From: a virus
Strand: one strand, 5' to 3'
DNA length: 32,742 nucleotides
IMG/VR virus record: IMGVR_UViG_3300028197_000084
Coordinates: 1-32,742 of that record
Shown: positions 23,941-31,131 of the stretch, piece by piece
How the letters are laid out: every line of letters starts with the position of its first letter
Numbering within the stretch: position 1 is the first letter of the stretch
Program-made: the position numbers and the translations under genes
Notes under the pieces: model-generated
The model's input: only the letters and a program-made list of their open reading frames with translations
Databases searched by the model: none
What the model was told of the DNA's origin: nothing

Positions 23941-25372
23941 CTTTCACCTTGTCCATATTGTTAATTAATCCAGTATCTCCTACAGGAGAATTTTTAATTT
24001 CGTTTCTGGTTTGTAGCTCTAACAGCTTTGCGTGTGAACCTATCATCTGCATATTGATATAGTCTCCGTCATCCATGCCCGCTCCATGACGACTAACAAT
24101 GGGTACTAACTTTCTGTTTCCTGAAGTTGGACCATCCTCTGCTAACTCTTCTGGAGACTTTGCTTTAAAAATACTGAACGAAGTGCATAACCAGATAAGC
24201 CTATCTGATCCACTTACTGCATCTGTGCTTTCCTTGCTTATTCCATCACGATTTAATTGCACGAAGGATAGACAGGGTACATCTAACTTAACGCATAAAT
24301 TATGAAGAGATGTAATTTGAAATCCTAGTGCTTGATATTCCTGAATGTTGTTTGTAATTGATGAAGATGACATTAGCTTTAAATAATCATAGATGATTAA
24401 GCATTCATTCGTTTTACCGTTCTCATCTGTTTTTACTTCTTGCACTACCCATCTTCTGATCATGTTTAGTATTTGTTCAAACGGCTTACCAGCAACGCTG
24501 ACATAACTATACGGTATAGAATCTATTTCCTTAACAGCTTCTTGTACTCTATCTCTTTTTGATTCTTCATCCACAAATTTTCCAGTAGCTACCTCATTGA
24601 TTGGCACTCCACTAATATTTGCTATAAGTCTATTAAGGTGATCTTCTTTAGACATTTCTGTATCTAGTACTAACACTGGAATCTTTAACTTAGATACGTT
24701 GAGGGCAACGTTGTCAGCAAATACCGACTTGCCAACTTTTGGTCTTGCAGAAACAAGGTCAACGCACTTACGTCGCAAACCACCACCAATGGCTTCATCG
24801 TAGCGCGAGAATCCCGTTGGTATACCAATAATATCACATTTGTTTTCTTCCAAAAATTTGACATAATCCTCTATACCCTCTCCAATTTTTTCTGGATTCT
24901 CTCCACCATCGTCTTCTCTTAAAAAATCTGTTACTGGATCTTCTAGAATCCTAATAATTTCATCTACACTTTCAGTTCCATCAATCTTTCCTACATCACT
25001 ATGTACTTTATCTGTTAGCTTTCTTATGTTTCTGGCAAATTCAAACTTCTTAATTTGAATAGCGAAACCAAGTATGTTTTCCACCATTATGGGAAAGTCA
25101 TATAGAGTCTGTAAATACTTTAGCTCTTGCTTTGTGCTTAGTTGCTCTACTACTTTTAACTTTTCTGCTGACGCCAGTATAGTAGATATGTCTGGAGTCT
25201 GATCATTAGATATTACATCTTCTATACATGCAAATATCATTTTATTATTTACATGCACAAAGCTATCTCTAGTTATAAATCCATCAACATTTATGTATCC
25301 ATCAATGCCATGCTGTAATAATCCAGAAAGGACTGCTCTCTCAGCACCAACGTCTAATAACTTTTCTTCCAC
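23903..25372 (-). CDS. dnaB: DnaB-like replicative helicase
   Basis: 489 aa. Residues 1-~150 resemble the DnaB N-terminal domain (AERAVLSGLLQHGID, FVHVNNKMIFACI). The RecA-type ATPase has IIGIPTGFSRYDEAIGGGLRR, Walker A SARPKVGKS (208-216), VLVLDTEMS, Walker B CLIIYDYLKLM (D329), and CLSFVQLNRDG with the sensor Gln. It unwinds DNA 5' to 3' at the fork. The last 50 residues are acidic and may bind a partner. GTG start with AAAGGA six bases before. It is preceded by one of the rare gaps in the operon, which holds a possible promoter. Confidence 0.9.
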   Translation of the reverse strand: MEEKLLDVGAERAVLSGLLQHGIDGYINVDGFITRDSFVHVNNKMIFACIEDVISNDQTPDISTILASAEKLKVVEQLSTKQELKYLQTLYDFPIMVENILGFAIQIKKFEFARNIRKLTDKVHSDVGKIDGTESVDEIIRILEDPVTDFLREDDGGENPEKIGEGIEDYVKFLEENKCDIIGIPTGFSRYDEAIGGGLRRKCVDLVSARPKVGKSVFADNVALNVSKLKIPVLVLDTEMSKEDHLNRLIANISGVPINEVATGKFVDEESKRDRVQEAVKEIDSIPYSYVSVAGKPFEQILNMIRRWVVQEVKTDENGKTNECLIIYDYLKLMSSSSITNNIQEYQALGFQITSLHNLCVKLDVPCLSFVQLNRDGISKESTDAVSGSDRLIWLCTSFSIFKAKSPEELAEDGPTSGNRKLVPIVSRHGAGMDDGDYINMQMIGSHAKLLELQTRNEIKNSPVGDTGLINNMDKVKDELEATEDSSEQ

Positions 25373-25415
25373 AGATATTCCTTTGATTTAAAATTAACAA
25401 TCATACCCTTTAAAG

Positions 25416-25421
25416 ATTATA
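25416..25421 (-). promoter_or_regulatory. Possible promoter -10 before the helicase gene, inside a small palindrome
   Basis: The 87-base gap between the helicase gene and the preceding gene contains TATAAT on the - strand, 43 bases upstream of the GTG start. The hexamer 17 bases further up (TTAGTC) is a weak -35. The -10 overlaps an inverted repeat TATAG-G-CTATA, which could be an operator. It might give the replication genes an extra start point within the operon. Confidence 0.35.
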
Positions 25422-25459
25422 GCCTATACAATCATTGGGACTAAAGATAATTAATTACA

Positions 25460-25867
25460 CTAACTGTTACCTGAACACCTATCACAACGATAGTATTCTC
25501 CAAACATCAGTGATGGACTAATTTGAAATGTTTTTCCACAAGCATGACATTTGACATTCTTTTTCTTAGGTGTCGATCTATTTCTTGGAGTTCTTGCAAC
25601 GTGGGGAGTAGCAACATCTTTAGCTTCACCAGTGTCTGTCCATGTGTTTTTCCCAGCTTTTACTTTTGACCTATTCTTTGAGTTGTCAAAGCCTTTGTTC
25701 ATAGTAAAATCTCCATCAACAGATTCTGAAATTGTTTCTTCAGAGCTAGCTATGAAAGGGGGATGTGTAGTAGAAGGCTCGTCTGGAACTTCTCCTCCAG
25801 ACAATGCTTCCAATAAAGCACGTTTTTGTTCTTCTGTCAATGTTTTTATAAACTCATCCATACTCAT
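25460..25867 (-). CDS. Protein of unknown function with C-terminal zinc ribbon (135 aa)
   Basis: It starts MSMDEFIKTLTEEQKRALLEAL, a short helical segment. A long polar, Ser/Thr/Pro-rich, probably disordered middle (about 25-100) follows. It ends with a four-Cys zinc ribbon (CHACGKTF ... YRCDRCSG). The ATG overlaps the stop of the upstream gene (ATGA) with AGGA eight bases before. Zinc ribbons of this type bind nucleic acid or proteins; placed just before the helicase gene, it could help load the helicase or regulate transcription. This is speculation from position only. Confidence 0.65.
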   Translation of the reverse strand: MSMDEFIKTLTEEQKRALLEALSGGEVPDEPSTTHPPFIASSEETISESVDGDFTMNKGFDNSKNRSKVKAGKNTWTDTGEAKDVATPHVARTPRNRSTPKKKNVKCHACGKTFQISPSLMFGEYYRCDRCSGNS

Positions 25868-26328
25868 GTTCTCTTTCCTTTTTCTAATAGAATGTCTGCT
25901 TTACGTTTTAGTTCATATATCTTACCCTCTAGGGATTGAACTCTTGACTCTGCAATCTCACGATAGTGATCTACTGTGGCTGCATATTCATCGTTTACAA
26001 TTATAAGTGGTCTACGTTCCTCATATTTAGTATACTTACTGAACTGATCGTGGTTTTTTGCAACCATTTTATTTAACTTGTCATTACACCAACTGAGCGC
26101 AATCTTCTGCATATTTAATTCATCTTGTAGATGTGTAGAGAAGCTGTACAATTCATAAGCCCAAGTGAATAGTTCGTCTTTAGTAAGAATACTTATAGTA
26201 TCTTTGCTAGCATTAGCACATCTATGCCAATCCTCTCTGAAATCCTTGTTAAACCTAGCATGGCTAGCATTGAGGAAGTCATCTATCATAGCTCTTAATT
26301 CAGCTAGCTGCTCATTCGCTGTTTTCAA
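25864..26328 (-). CDS. Helical protein of unknown function (154 aa)
   Basis: The TTG start has GGAG eight bases upstream; the next Met is 13 codons further in. Most of the sequence is charged and helical, with a segment NMQKIALSWCNDKLNKMVAKN, then YTKYEERRPLIIVNDEYAATVD, and a terminal coiled-coil-like helix (AESRVQSLEGKIYELKRKADILLEK). The middle and end look like a conserved phage family of unknown role. It overlaps the Vsr-like nuclease gene by 17 bases and the next gene by 4. No enzyme motif or membrane segment. Confidence 0.6.
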   Translation of the reverse strand: MKTANEQLAELRAMIDDFLNASHARFNKDFREDWHRCANASKDTISILTKDELFTWAYELYSFSTHLQDELNMQKIALSWCNDKLNKMVAKNHDQFSKYTKYEERRPLIIVNDEYAATVDHYREIAESRVQSLEGKIYELKRKADILLEKGKRT

Positions 26329-26737
26329 TTTGATCTCTCCATTGCTCGTCTGTATCTGAGTACTTCAATACTATTATATCAACTCTATTCAATTCGCACC
26401 ACTCTATTTTGTCTTCATCCTTAGCTTGTCCTGAGATGAAATCAGCTTTATTTTTATGAAAGAACGGAGTATATTCATAATGTTGCTGACCATGAACTTC
26501 TATTGCTAATTTAATTTGGGGGATTAAAAAATCGAGAAAAAGCACACCCTTCCTGTGGCTTGGGGTACTGCCCGGAAGTTTTACTTCCTCTAACATCCGA
26601 TAAGAATGAAACATCTGTTTGAGTATATTCCTTGCTCTTATGTGATACTTCGATCTTTTCCTTGTGTCGTTTGCTGCCACTGAATATCCGCTTAAATTCC
26701 AAACGTACTCTCTGCCATTTAAACCTGTAACCTTCAT
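26312..26737 (-). CDS. Small Vsr-like/DUF559-type endonuclease
   Basis: 141 aa. The core is LFLDFLIPQIKLAIEVHGQQHYEY (D69, E80 and H82, H86), the signature of Vsr/DUF559-type nucleases, followed by FFHKNKADFISGQAKDEDKIEWC and a last strand VDIIVLKYS. The N-terminus MKVTGLNGREYVWNLSGYSV and a basic helix (RKRSKYHIRARNILKQMF) precede it. ATG with GGAG six bases before. It lies downstream of recA and may cut DNA in recombination, or be a mobile gene like the larger Vsr-like protein at 6703-7476. Its compact fit in the operon favours a resident function. Confidence 0.72.
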   Translation of the reverse strand: MKVTGLNGREYVWNLSGYSVAANDTRKRSKYHIRARNILKQMFHSYRMLEEVKLPGSTPSHRKGVLFLDFLIPQIKLAIEVHGQQHYEYTPFFHKNKADFISGQAKDEDKIEWCELNRVDIIVLKYSDTDEQWRDQIENSE

Positions 26738-26810
26738 TTATTACTCCCATAAAAAGCTTTGATAGCAATATTCCTAGTGCTACATTTATTATAACTAAAA
26801 TATCTATCAT
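26511..26810 (-). CDS. Possible overlapping small membrane protein (99 aa), doubtful
   Basis: An ATG four bases after the stop of the 51-aa gene opens a frame that begins IDILVIINVALGILLSKLFMGVI, a good single membrane helix, then a basic stretch. From residue ~25 it runs in another frame across the Vsr-like nuclease gene for 227 bases, which is unusual. The ribosome site is weak (AAAG). The first 73 bases are the only unassigned DNA here. Either a small membrane protein with a long overlap or a chance frame. Confidence 0.22.
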   Translation of the reverse strand: MIDILVIINVALGILLSKLFMGVINEGYRFKWQRVRLEFKRIFSGSKRHKEKIEVSHKSKEYTQTDVSFLSDVRGSKTSGQYPKPQEGCAFSRFFNPPN

Positions 26811-26814
26811 AGCT

Positions 26815-26970
26815 TTATTTCTTGTTTGTGCTGTTAACTACTTTTTTAAGTTTTCTTTCGGCTGTTCTTACAGTCTTTAATGCAGCGACTGTAAGCTCAT
26901 AGTCTTGCTTGTAAGCCTGCAAAGCATCTAGAATTCTCCAAGCTTCTGTTTTTGTTATGTCTACTTGCAT
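26815..26970 (-). CDS. 51-aa basic helical protein downstream of recA
   Basis: The ATG overlaps the recA stop (TAATG) with AAGGAG eight bases upstream, and the frame ends with TAA at 26815-26817. The peptide starts MQVDITKTEAWRILDALQAY and continues as one long charged helix (KQDYELTVAALKTVRTAERKL) with a Lys-rich end. Coding status is supported by the strong site, the coupled start and the plausible amphipathic helix. Function unknown; it could be a small RecA partner, by position only. Confidence 0.7.
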   Translation of the reverse strand: MQVDITKTEAWRILDALQAYKQDYELTVAALKTVRTAERKLKKVVNSTNKK

Positions 26971-28082
26971 TAAAATAGCTCCTTTATTCTATCGTATATG
27001 AACGAAGACATGTCTGGATTATTATTTAAAAACTCTAGAGTGTTGTTAGCACCTTGAAATTTAAAAAATCTTTCTATATCTTCTTCCTTGTCAGAAATAT
27101 TATTATCGCTTAAAAGTTTTTGTACTACTGGATCTTCTAAGTTATCAATTGCACACTGTATTGTGTACCAAGCACCAGCAGTTTTAATCAATCTAAATTC
27201 ACATGCAATTTGTACAACTTCCTGAGTTTCGTCAATACCAATTCCATATCGAATCCAGCCTTCAGATGTACTACTTGGTAGTCCTCCAGCGCAAGATGTT
27301 TTAATAGACCAGTTAGCAATCTGTCCAACGTGAGGACCAGTATCCTTTGGAACTTGCCACCTACCTCTATGAGTTATTACCATATTGGTTCCAGCTTGGT
27401 ACTGTAACATATTGCCACAATCTGCCATCTTAGAAGGAGAGTATGGTGATCCACCAGTGTTAGCAATGTTGTGGGTTACGCAGATCAAGATGGTTTTATT
27501 CTTCATAAGCCTGCCACTGATACGTTTGAAAAACATAGATAGCAGTCTGGGTAATGCGTTGCGTACTCCAGTTCTCACATCACCGTCTAGCTCTACCTGC
27601 GGGACCATGTTTGATAATGAATCTGCAATAATCAAACACCCCGGATCATTATTAATATAATATTCTGTAATATTTAAGAATTCCTCTGCTGATAAAATTT
27701 TATCGTCTGTTGATTCTACTATCAAGATATTTTCTGGATCTAGTCCTTTAATGCCATCAAAGTTTTGTTTGGAAAGCCTACCTTCAGTGTTGAGGTAGAT
27801 TACACGCTTGCCTCTTGCTTGACATTTAGCAGCAAAATGAAGGGCGGTTGTAGTCTTTCCAGATTTTGGATCTCCAGTCATTACTACAACACTTCCCTCC
27901 CTCAACCCGCCACCCAAGGCAATGTCTAAAGCAGGCGATATTCCTATTACTTCTAGATTATTAATAGTCTCAAGTACTTCTGTTCCGCTTCTTACGACAT
28001 CTCCATATTTACCCACAACAGAATTGCTAACCAAGTCTGTATCAAATTTGTTAGTTACCTTTTTACGCTTAACTTTACTCAT
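26970..28082 (-). CDS. RecA/UvsX-like recombinase
   Basis: 370 aa. ISPALDIALGGGLREGSVVVMTG leads into Walker A GDPKSGKTT (70-78), then RVIYLNTEG, Walker B CLIIADSLSNM (D154), and ILICVTHNIAN. The middle segment ADCGNMLQYQAGTNMVI is where RecA loop 2 and the following strand lie. It forms filaments on ssDNA and promotes strand exchange. The last ~80 residues differ from bacterial RecA, which points to a phage lineage. It overlaps the upstream gene as ATGA with GAGGA before the start. It works beside the RecB-like nuclease, SSB and candidate annealing protein of this operon. Confidence 0.88.
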   Translation of the reverse strand: MSKVKRKKVTNKFDTDLVSNSVVGKYGDVVRSGTEVLETINNLEVIGISPALDIALGGGLREGSVVVMTGDPKSGKTTTALHFAAKCQARGKRVIYLNTEGRLSKQNFDGIKGLDPENILIVESTDDKILSAEEFLNITEYYINNDPGCLIIADSLSNMVPQVELDGDVRTGVRNALPRLLSMFFKRISGRLMKNKTILICVTHNIANTGGSPYSPSKMADCGNMLQYQAGTNMVITHRGRWQVPKDTGPHVGQIANWSIKTSCAGGLPSSTSEGWIRYGIGIDETQEVVQIACEFRLIKTAGAWYTIQCAIDNLEDPVVQKLLSDNNISDKEEDIERFFKFQGANNTLEFLNNNPDMSSFIYDRIKELF

Positions 28083-28606
28083 TTATTCCTCAACTTGTTT
28101 AGTGAATTTTTCTTTTGTGAATACTGTTTTTTTCTTGTCTGCAACTTCTTTTGTTCAACTTCTGGAACTTCTACATCTTGCGCTGTTTCATCACATAGTT
28201 TCAAAAAGTCTGTGTGTTCTTTATGATACCTCTTTACGGCTTCTATTGCAACAGGATTATACTTCCATCCTGTACGATTATGGGCTTTGATTCCAATGTG
28301 ATATACATTTTTAAAATGTTCTGATCTCACAGCAGCAATGATTGTAGGTGGGTCAAATTTCTTTTTCAATTGTTTAGCAGCCTTCATGTTTCTCATGAAT
28401 GCATCGTGATACTTATCTCCTTTAGTCCAGAACTTATAAGATGGTTTATCCATCTTGAATTCTTCTGTCCATCTAAGAATTAAATATTCTGCAATAAAAG
28501 ATTCAAATGTGCAATGTTCACCAGTATGCCTATGTTTATACCGATGTGTTTCTGACCACTCTTTTTGGTAACTCTTATTAAATAACTTAGGCTTTTTCTT
28601 TGTCAT
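28079..28606 (-). CDS. Conserved-looking basic protein of unknown function (175 aa)
   Basis: A very basic protein (Lys/Arg/His rich at both ends). The central part CTFESFIAEYLILRWTEEF, YKFWTKGDKYHDAFMRNMKAAKQL and DPPTIIAAVRSEHFKNVYHIG looks like a folded helical domain seen next to recA-like genes in other phages, as far as I recall. The C-terminal 40 residues are polar and probably disordered. No enzyme motif. Coupled to recA by ATGA. DNA binding is plausible from charge, nothing more. Confidence 0.6.
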   Translation of the reverse strand: MTKKKPKLFNKSYQKEWSETHRYKHRHTGEHCTFESFIAEYLILRWTEEFKMDKPSYKFWTKGDKYHDAFMRNMKAAKQLKKKFDPPTIIAAVRSEHFKNVYHIGIKAHNRTGWKYNPVAIEAVKRYHKEHTDFLKLCDETAQDVEVPEVEQKKLQTRKKQYSQKKNSLNKLRNK

Positions 28607-29024
28607 AAATAACTAATGCTCTTTGTATACAACCTTCTACACTGTCTTCAAATGTTACATCTTCTATTAATTCTGGAGTCGTCCATAGAGTTCTATTTAC
28701 TATACCATCCTTGACATAGCCTATTCCATAGCAGTGCTTTGTCTCTCCACCCATTTTGCCTTTAGCTGTTTTAGATAGATAAACTCCATCTGCACCAATT
28801 GTATTTTTTGTAACCTCTCTACTGCTATACTTTAAGCTTACAGAGTCTATAGTTACTTGCATCTTTTTGCAATAATCTCCAATTGTCAACCACTGATTAT
28901 AATCTGATAAATAAATGTCTTGACCGTCAGAAGTTTTTACCAGAATCCAAACCTTTCTCCTGTCTTCTTCAGACAGTTGTAAGTATGCTTCTCTAAATTG
29001 TTCAAAGCCAAAAAGGTAATTCAT
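28587..29024 (-). CDS. Protein of unknown function (145 aa)
   Basis: The start is the ATG that overlaps the stop of the HTH gene (ATGA); an upstream ATG six codons earlier lies inside that gene. It begins MNYLFGFEQFREAYLQL and includes WILVKTSDGQDIYLSDYNQW, a beta-rich middle (TIGADGVYLSKTAKGKMGGETKHCYGIGYV) and an acidic end. There are no catalytic, zinc or membrane signatures. It overlaps the downstream 175-aa gene by 20 bases. Confidence 0.55.
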   Translation of the reverse strand: MNYLFGFEQFREAYLQLSEEDRRKVWILVKTSDGQDIYLSDYNQWLTIGDYCKKMQVTIDSVSLKYSSREVTKNTIGADGVYLSKTAKGKMGGETKHCYGIGYVKDGIVNRTLWTTPELIEDVTFEDSVEGCIQRALVIYDKEKA

Positions 29025-29305
29025 TTTATACTCGTTATACATTTAGATGTAGGTCTCTCAAGGCTAGCCTTCTGTGCGTCTGCCATGCTGGATGCATTTT
29101 CTGTCATAATTGTAGCACCAGACTGTCGAGCGAATTGATCTCCAACAGTCAATCCTTTAGACGGATTCTTCTTTAGATAGTTTTCAATAGTGATTTTTGA
29201 TCTAGTCAAATCTTCAGCTATGACTTCAATAGCTAGTTCATTTCTATTACCTTCAATGTAATAGACTTCTGCTTTGTTAAGTGGTCCTCTTTTAATCTTA
29301 GCCAT
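29021..29305 (-). CDS. Small helix-turn-helix protein (94 aa)
   Basis: It begins MAKIKRGPLNKAEVYYIEGN and has the helix-turn-helix stretch LAIEVIAEDLTRSKITIENYLKK (about 24-46). A polar segment then leads to GDQFARQSGATIMTENAS, a motif I associate with a family of small DNA-binding proteins in T4-like and other aquatic phages. It is likely a DNA-binding regulator; target unknown. ATG with GGAG eight bases before, overlapping the preceding gene by 8 bases. Confidence 0.7.
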   Translation of the reverse strand: MAKIKRGPLNKAEVYYIEGNRNELAIEVIAEDLTRSKITIENYLKKNPSKGLTVGDQFARQSGATIMTENASSMADAQKASLERPTSKCITSIK

Positions 29306-29636
29306 TTATAAAACTCCTCTGAGCGCGAGTAAGGTACAATGAATTATTACTTTGAAGATACATCATGTAATAGTCAAAGGTTTTCTGATTAACTTGTTTT
29401 AATAAACAATTCATATTCTTCTTTTTATTACTATCCATGCCTAAAGAATCATATAACAATCCATTTATAGTACTTACATAAAATGTTTTAGATTCAGTAC
29501 CATCTGAAAATGTTTGTGCCAGAGAGTGTGCAACTGCAAGAGGTTGATTGTCTGTTTCATTACCTCTTGCGTCATACATAGTTCTTTTATTTGTTATTTG
29601 TTCAATATTTTGTTCAGCATTATCTATGTATTTCAT
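29298..29636 (-). CDS. Protein of unknown function (112 aa)
   Basis: Starts MKYIDNAEQNIEQITNKRTMYDA, coupled to the FmdB-like gene as TAATG. The middle TFYVSTINGLLYDSLGMDSNK and end QKTFDYYMMYLQSNNSLYLTRAQRSF are helical and aromatic. No motif recognised, no membrane segment. It may be a small regulatory or structural protein; nothing more can be said. Confidence 0.5.
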   Translation of the reverse strand: MKYIDNAEQNIEQITNKRTMYDARGNETDNQPLAVAHSLAQTFSDGTESKTFYVSTINGLLYDSLGMDSNKKKNMNCLLKQVNQKTFDYYMMYLQSNNSLYLTRAQRSFING

Positions 29637-30034
29637 TACTCACCATTCCTTATATAATTTCTTTTTTGTTCTGGAGTCATCTTATTAATCTTGTCTAACT
29701 TCTTATTCTTTACTGCCTCTTCTTGTCTTCTTGTTTTCTTGTCGTGCGCTCTTTTTTCCTGACGCTCTCTCATGTCTGATTTGTTCCATTCGACCTTAGT
29801 AATAACTCTTCCATCAGGCAAAGTATTGTTACCTTCTTCATAGCGCTGTTCAGCAAGCTGTCCAACAGTTGTAGGACTACCACGTTTAACGCTTGCGTGA
29901 ATGCCTCCGTATATAATTCTTTGTAGAGAATTCTTTTTACACTTTGGGCATTTAGTCAAAGCATCATCTTTTATAGACTGAGAAACGTCTTTGATTAGAT
30001 GTCCACATTCTTGACACTCATAGTCGTATATCAT
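29636..30034 (-). CDS. FmdB-type zinc-ribbon protein (132 aa)
   Basis: The N-terminus MIYDYECQECGHLIKDVSQS, then CPKCKKNSLQRIIYGG, gives the four-Cys zinc ribbon of FmdB-like regulatory proteins. A long basic, helical tail follows (EKRAHDKKTRRQEEAVKNKK) ending in MTPEQKRNYIRNGE. It probably binds nucleic acid. The start overlaps the phoH stop (TAATG) with GGAGAG before it. In bacteria the FmdB domain is linked to regulation, but its role in phages is not established. Confidence 0.75.
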   Translation of the reverse strand: MIYDYECQECGHLIKDVSQSIKDDALTKCPKCKKNSLQRIIYGGIHASVKRGSPTTVGQLAEQRYEEGNNTLPDGRVITKVEWNKSDMRERQEKRAHDKKTRRQEEAVKNKKLDKINKMTPEQKRNYIRNGE

Positions 30035-30711
30035 TAACTCTCCAGTGCGTATAAAATCTTGCCAATAATTCCATTCCTCTGTATATCATGATACTCTAAT
30101 TTGCAAATTCCGACACCTTCTACATTAGATAATCTTTCAATACAGAAGTCAAGACCGCTATCTCTAGAAATATCAGTCTGTTTATTATCACCATTAATAA
30201 TAACTGTAGAATGATTTCCCATTCTTGTGATAAACATTTTAATTTGTTCCCTACTACAATTTTGGGCTTCATCTAAAATCATCATAGAGTCGTGAAAAGT
30301 AGAACCTCTCATAGTTTCTAATGGCTCAAACTTAATTCTTCTTTGATTAAAGTACATTCCAAACTTATCTCTACCTAGAAAGAATTTTAAATTTTCTTCC
30401 ATAGGTTGTAAATATGGTTTGATTTTATCGTTTAATTCTCCCGGCAAAGATCCAAGATCTCTACCAGTACAAATTAGCGGCCTAGTAACAATTACTGTAT
30501 CTATTTCGTCTCTAAGTAATTTTTGAGCTGCTAATCCCGCTGGTATAAAAGATTTACCGCTACCAGATGGTCCAGTACAAAATACTACATCGTTTTCTAT
30601 GATAGATCTTATATATTTTTTTTGGTTTTCAGTTTTAGCCTCTAGTTGCTGTGTTCTAGGTTTATTCTTTTCTTGACGCTTTTTTCGATTGTTATGTGCC
30701 TGTGCTGCCAA
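30034..30711 (-). CDS. phoH: PhoH-like ATPase
   Basis: 225 aa. The N-terminal 30 residues are basic. Walker A is CTGPSGSGKS (45-54), followed by IVTRPLICTGRDLGSLPGEL, MRGSTFHDSMMILDEAQNC (Walker B D147-E148), and VIINGDNKQTDIS, all hallmarks of the PhoH family. An RNA-related helicase or ATPase role is proposed; the phage function is unclear although the gene is common in marine phages. The only in-frame start that keeps the ATPase is TTG, with GGAG eight bases upstream. It overlaps the dUTPase gene by 20 bases. Confidence 0.9.
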   Translation of the reverse strand: MAAQAHNNRKKRQEKNKPRTQQLEAKTENQKKYIRSIIENDVVFCTGPSGSGKSFIPAGLAAQKLLRDEIDTVIVTRPLICTGRDLGSLPGELNDKIKPYLQPMEENLKFFLGRDKFGMYFNQRRIKFEPLETMRGSTFHDSMMILDEAQNCSREQIKMFITRMGNHSTVIINGDNKQTDISRDSGLDFCIERLSNVEGVGICKLEYHDIQRNGIIGKILYALES

Positions 30712-31120
30712 AACCGTTACTCCCTCGTTGCGAGGTTTCTAGTTCCTCTCTTAACATTAAAGAGACAACAGGAACCTCTTGGAATATAATCTGCGCGATT
30801 CTATCCCCACGTTTTATTTCTACATCTACATCAGAAGTATTGTATAAACAAACCATGATCTCTCCTCTGTAGCCAGAGTCTATAACGCCAGCTAATACAT
30901 CTATGCCCTTCTTAACAGCTAGCCCAGATCTGGGCCAAATTAATCCAGCCATATTTTCTGGCATATCAAAAGATATACCAGTTTTAATTGTTTGTCGTTC
31001 TCTTCCAAATACCCATATGTTTTCGTCAGCAATAAGGTCAAACCCAGCGTCTGACCTGTGTGACTTAAATGGCATCTGTGCCGTTTTAGTTAGTAATTTA
31101 TATGATACAAATCCCATCAT
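30692..31120 (-). CDS. dut: dUTP diphosphatase (dUTPase)
   Basis: 142 aa with all five motifs of trimeric dUTPases: SDAGFDL (23-29), PRSGLA (63-68), GVIDSGYRGEI (78-88, catalytic Asp), GDRIAQIIF (105-113) and RGSNGFGSTGT (132-142). It hydrolyses dUTP to dUMP, keeping uracil out of DNA and supplying dTMP synthesis. The start is the ATG with AGGAGG seven bases upstream; a longer frame would begin before that site. It sits between RNR and phoH genes. Confidence 0.95.
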   Translation of the reverse strand: MMGFVSYKLLTKTAQMPFKSHRSDAGFDLIADENIWVFGRERQTIKTGISFDMPENMAGLIWPRSGLAVKKGIDVLAGVIDSGYRGEIMVCLYNTSDVDVEIKRGDRIAQIIFQEVPVVSLMLREELETSQRGSNGFGSTGT

Positions 31121-31131
31121 CAATATTCCTC

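Noticed and set aside
25551-26006. Long + strand frame opposite the zinc-ribbon and 154-aa genes
   Set aside because: It is antisense to two coupled genes with good sites, has no ribosome site and looks like a shadow of their codon bias.
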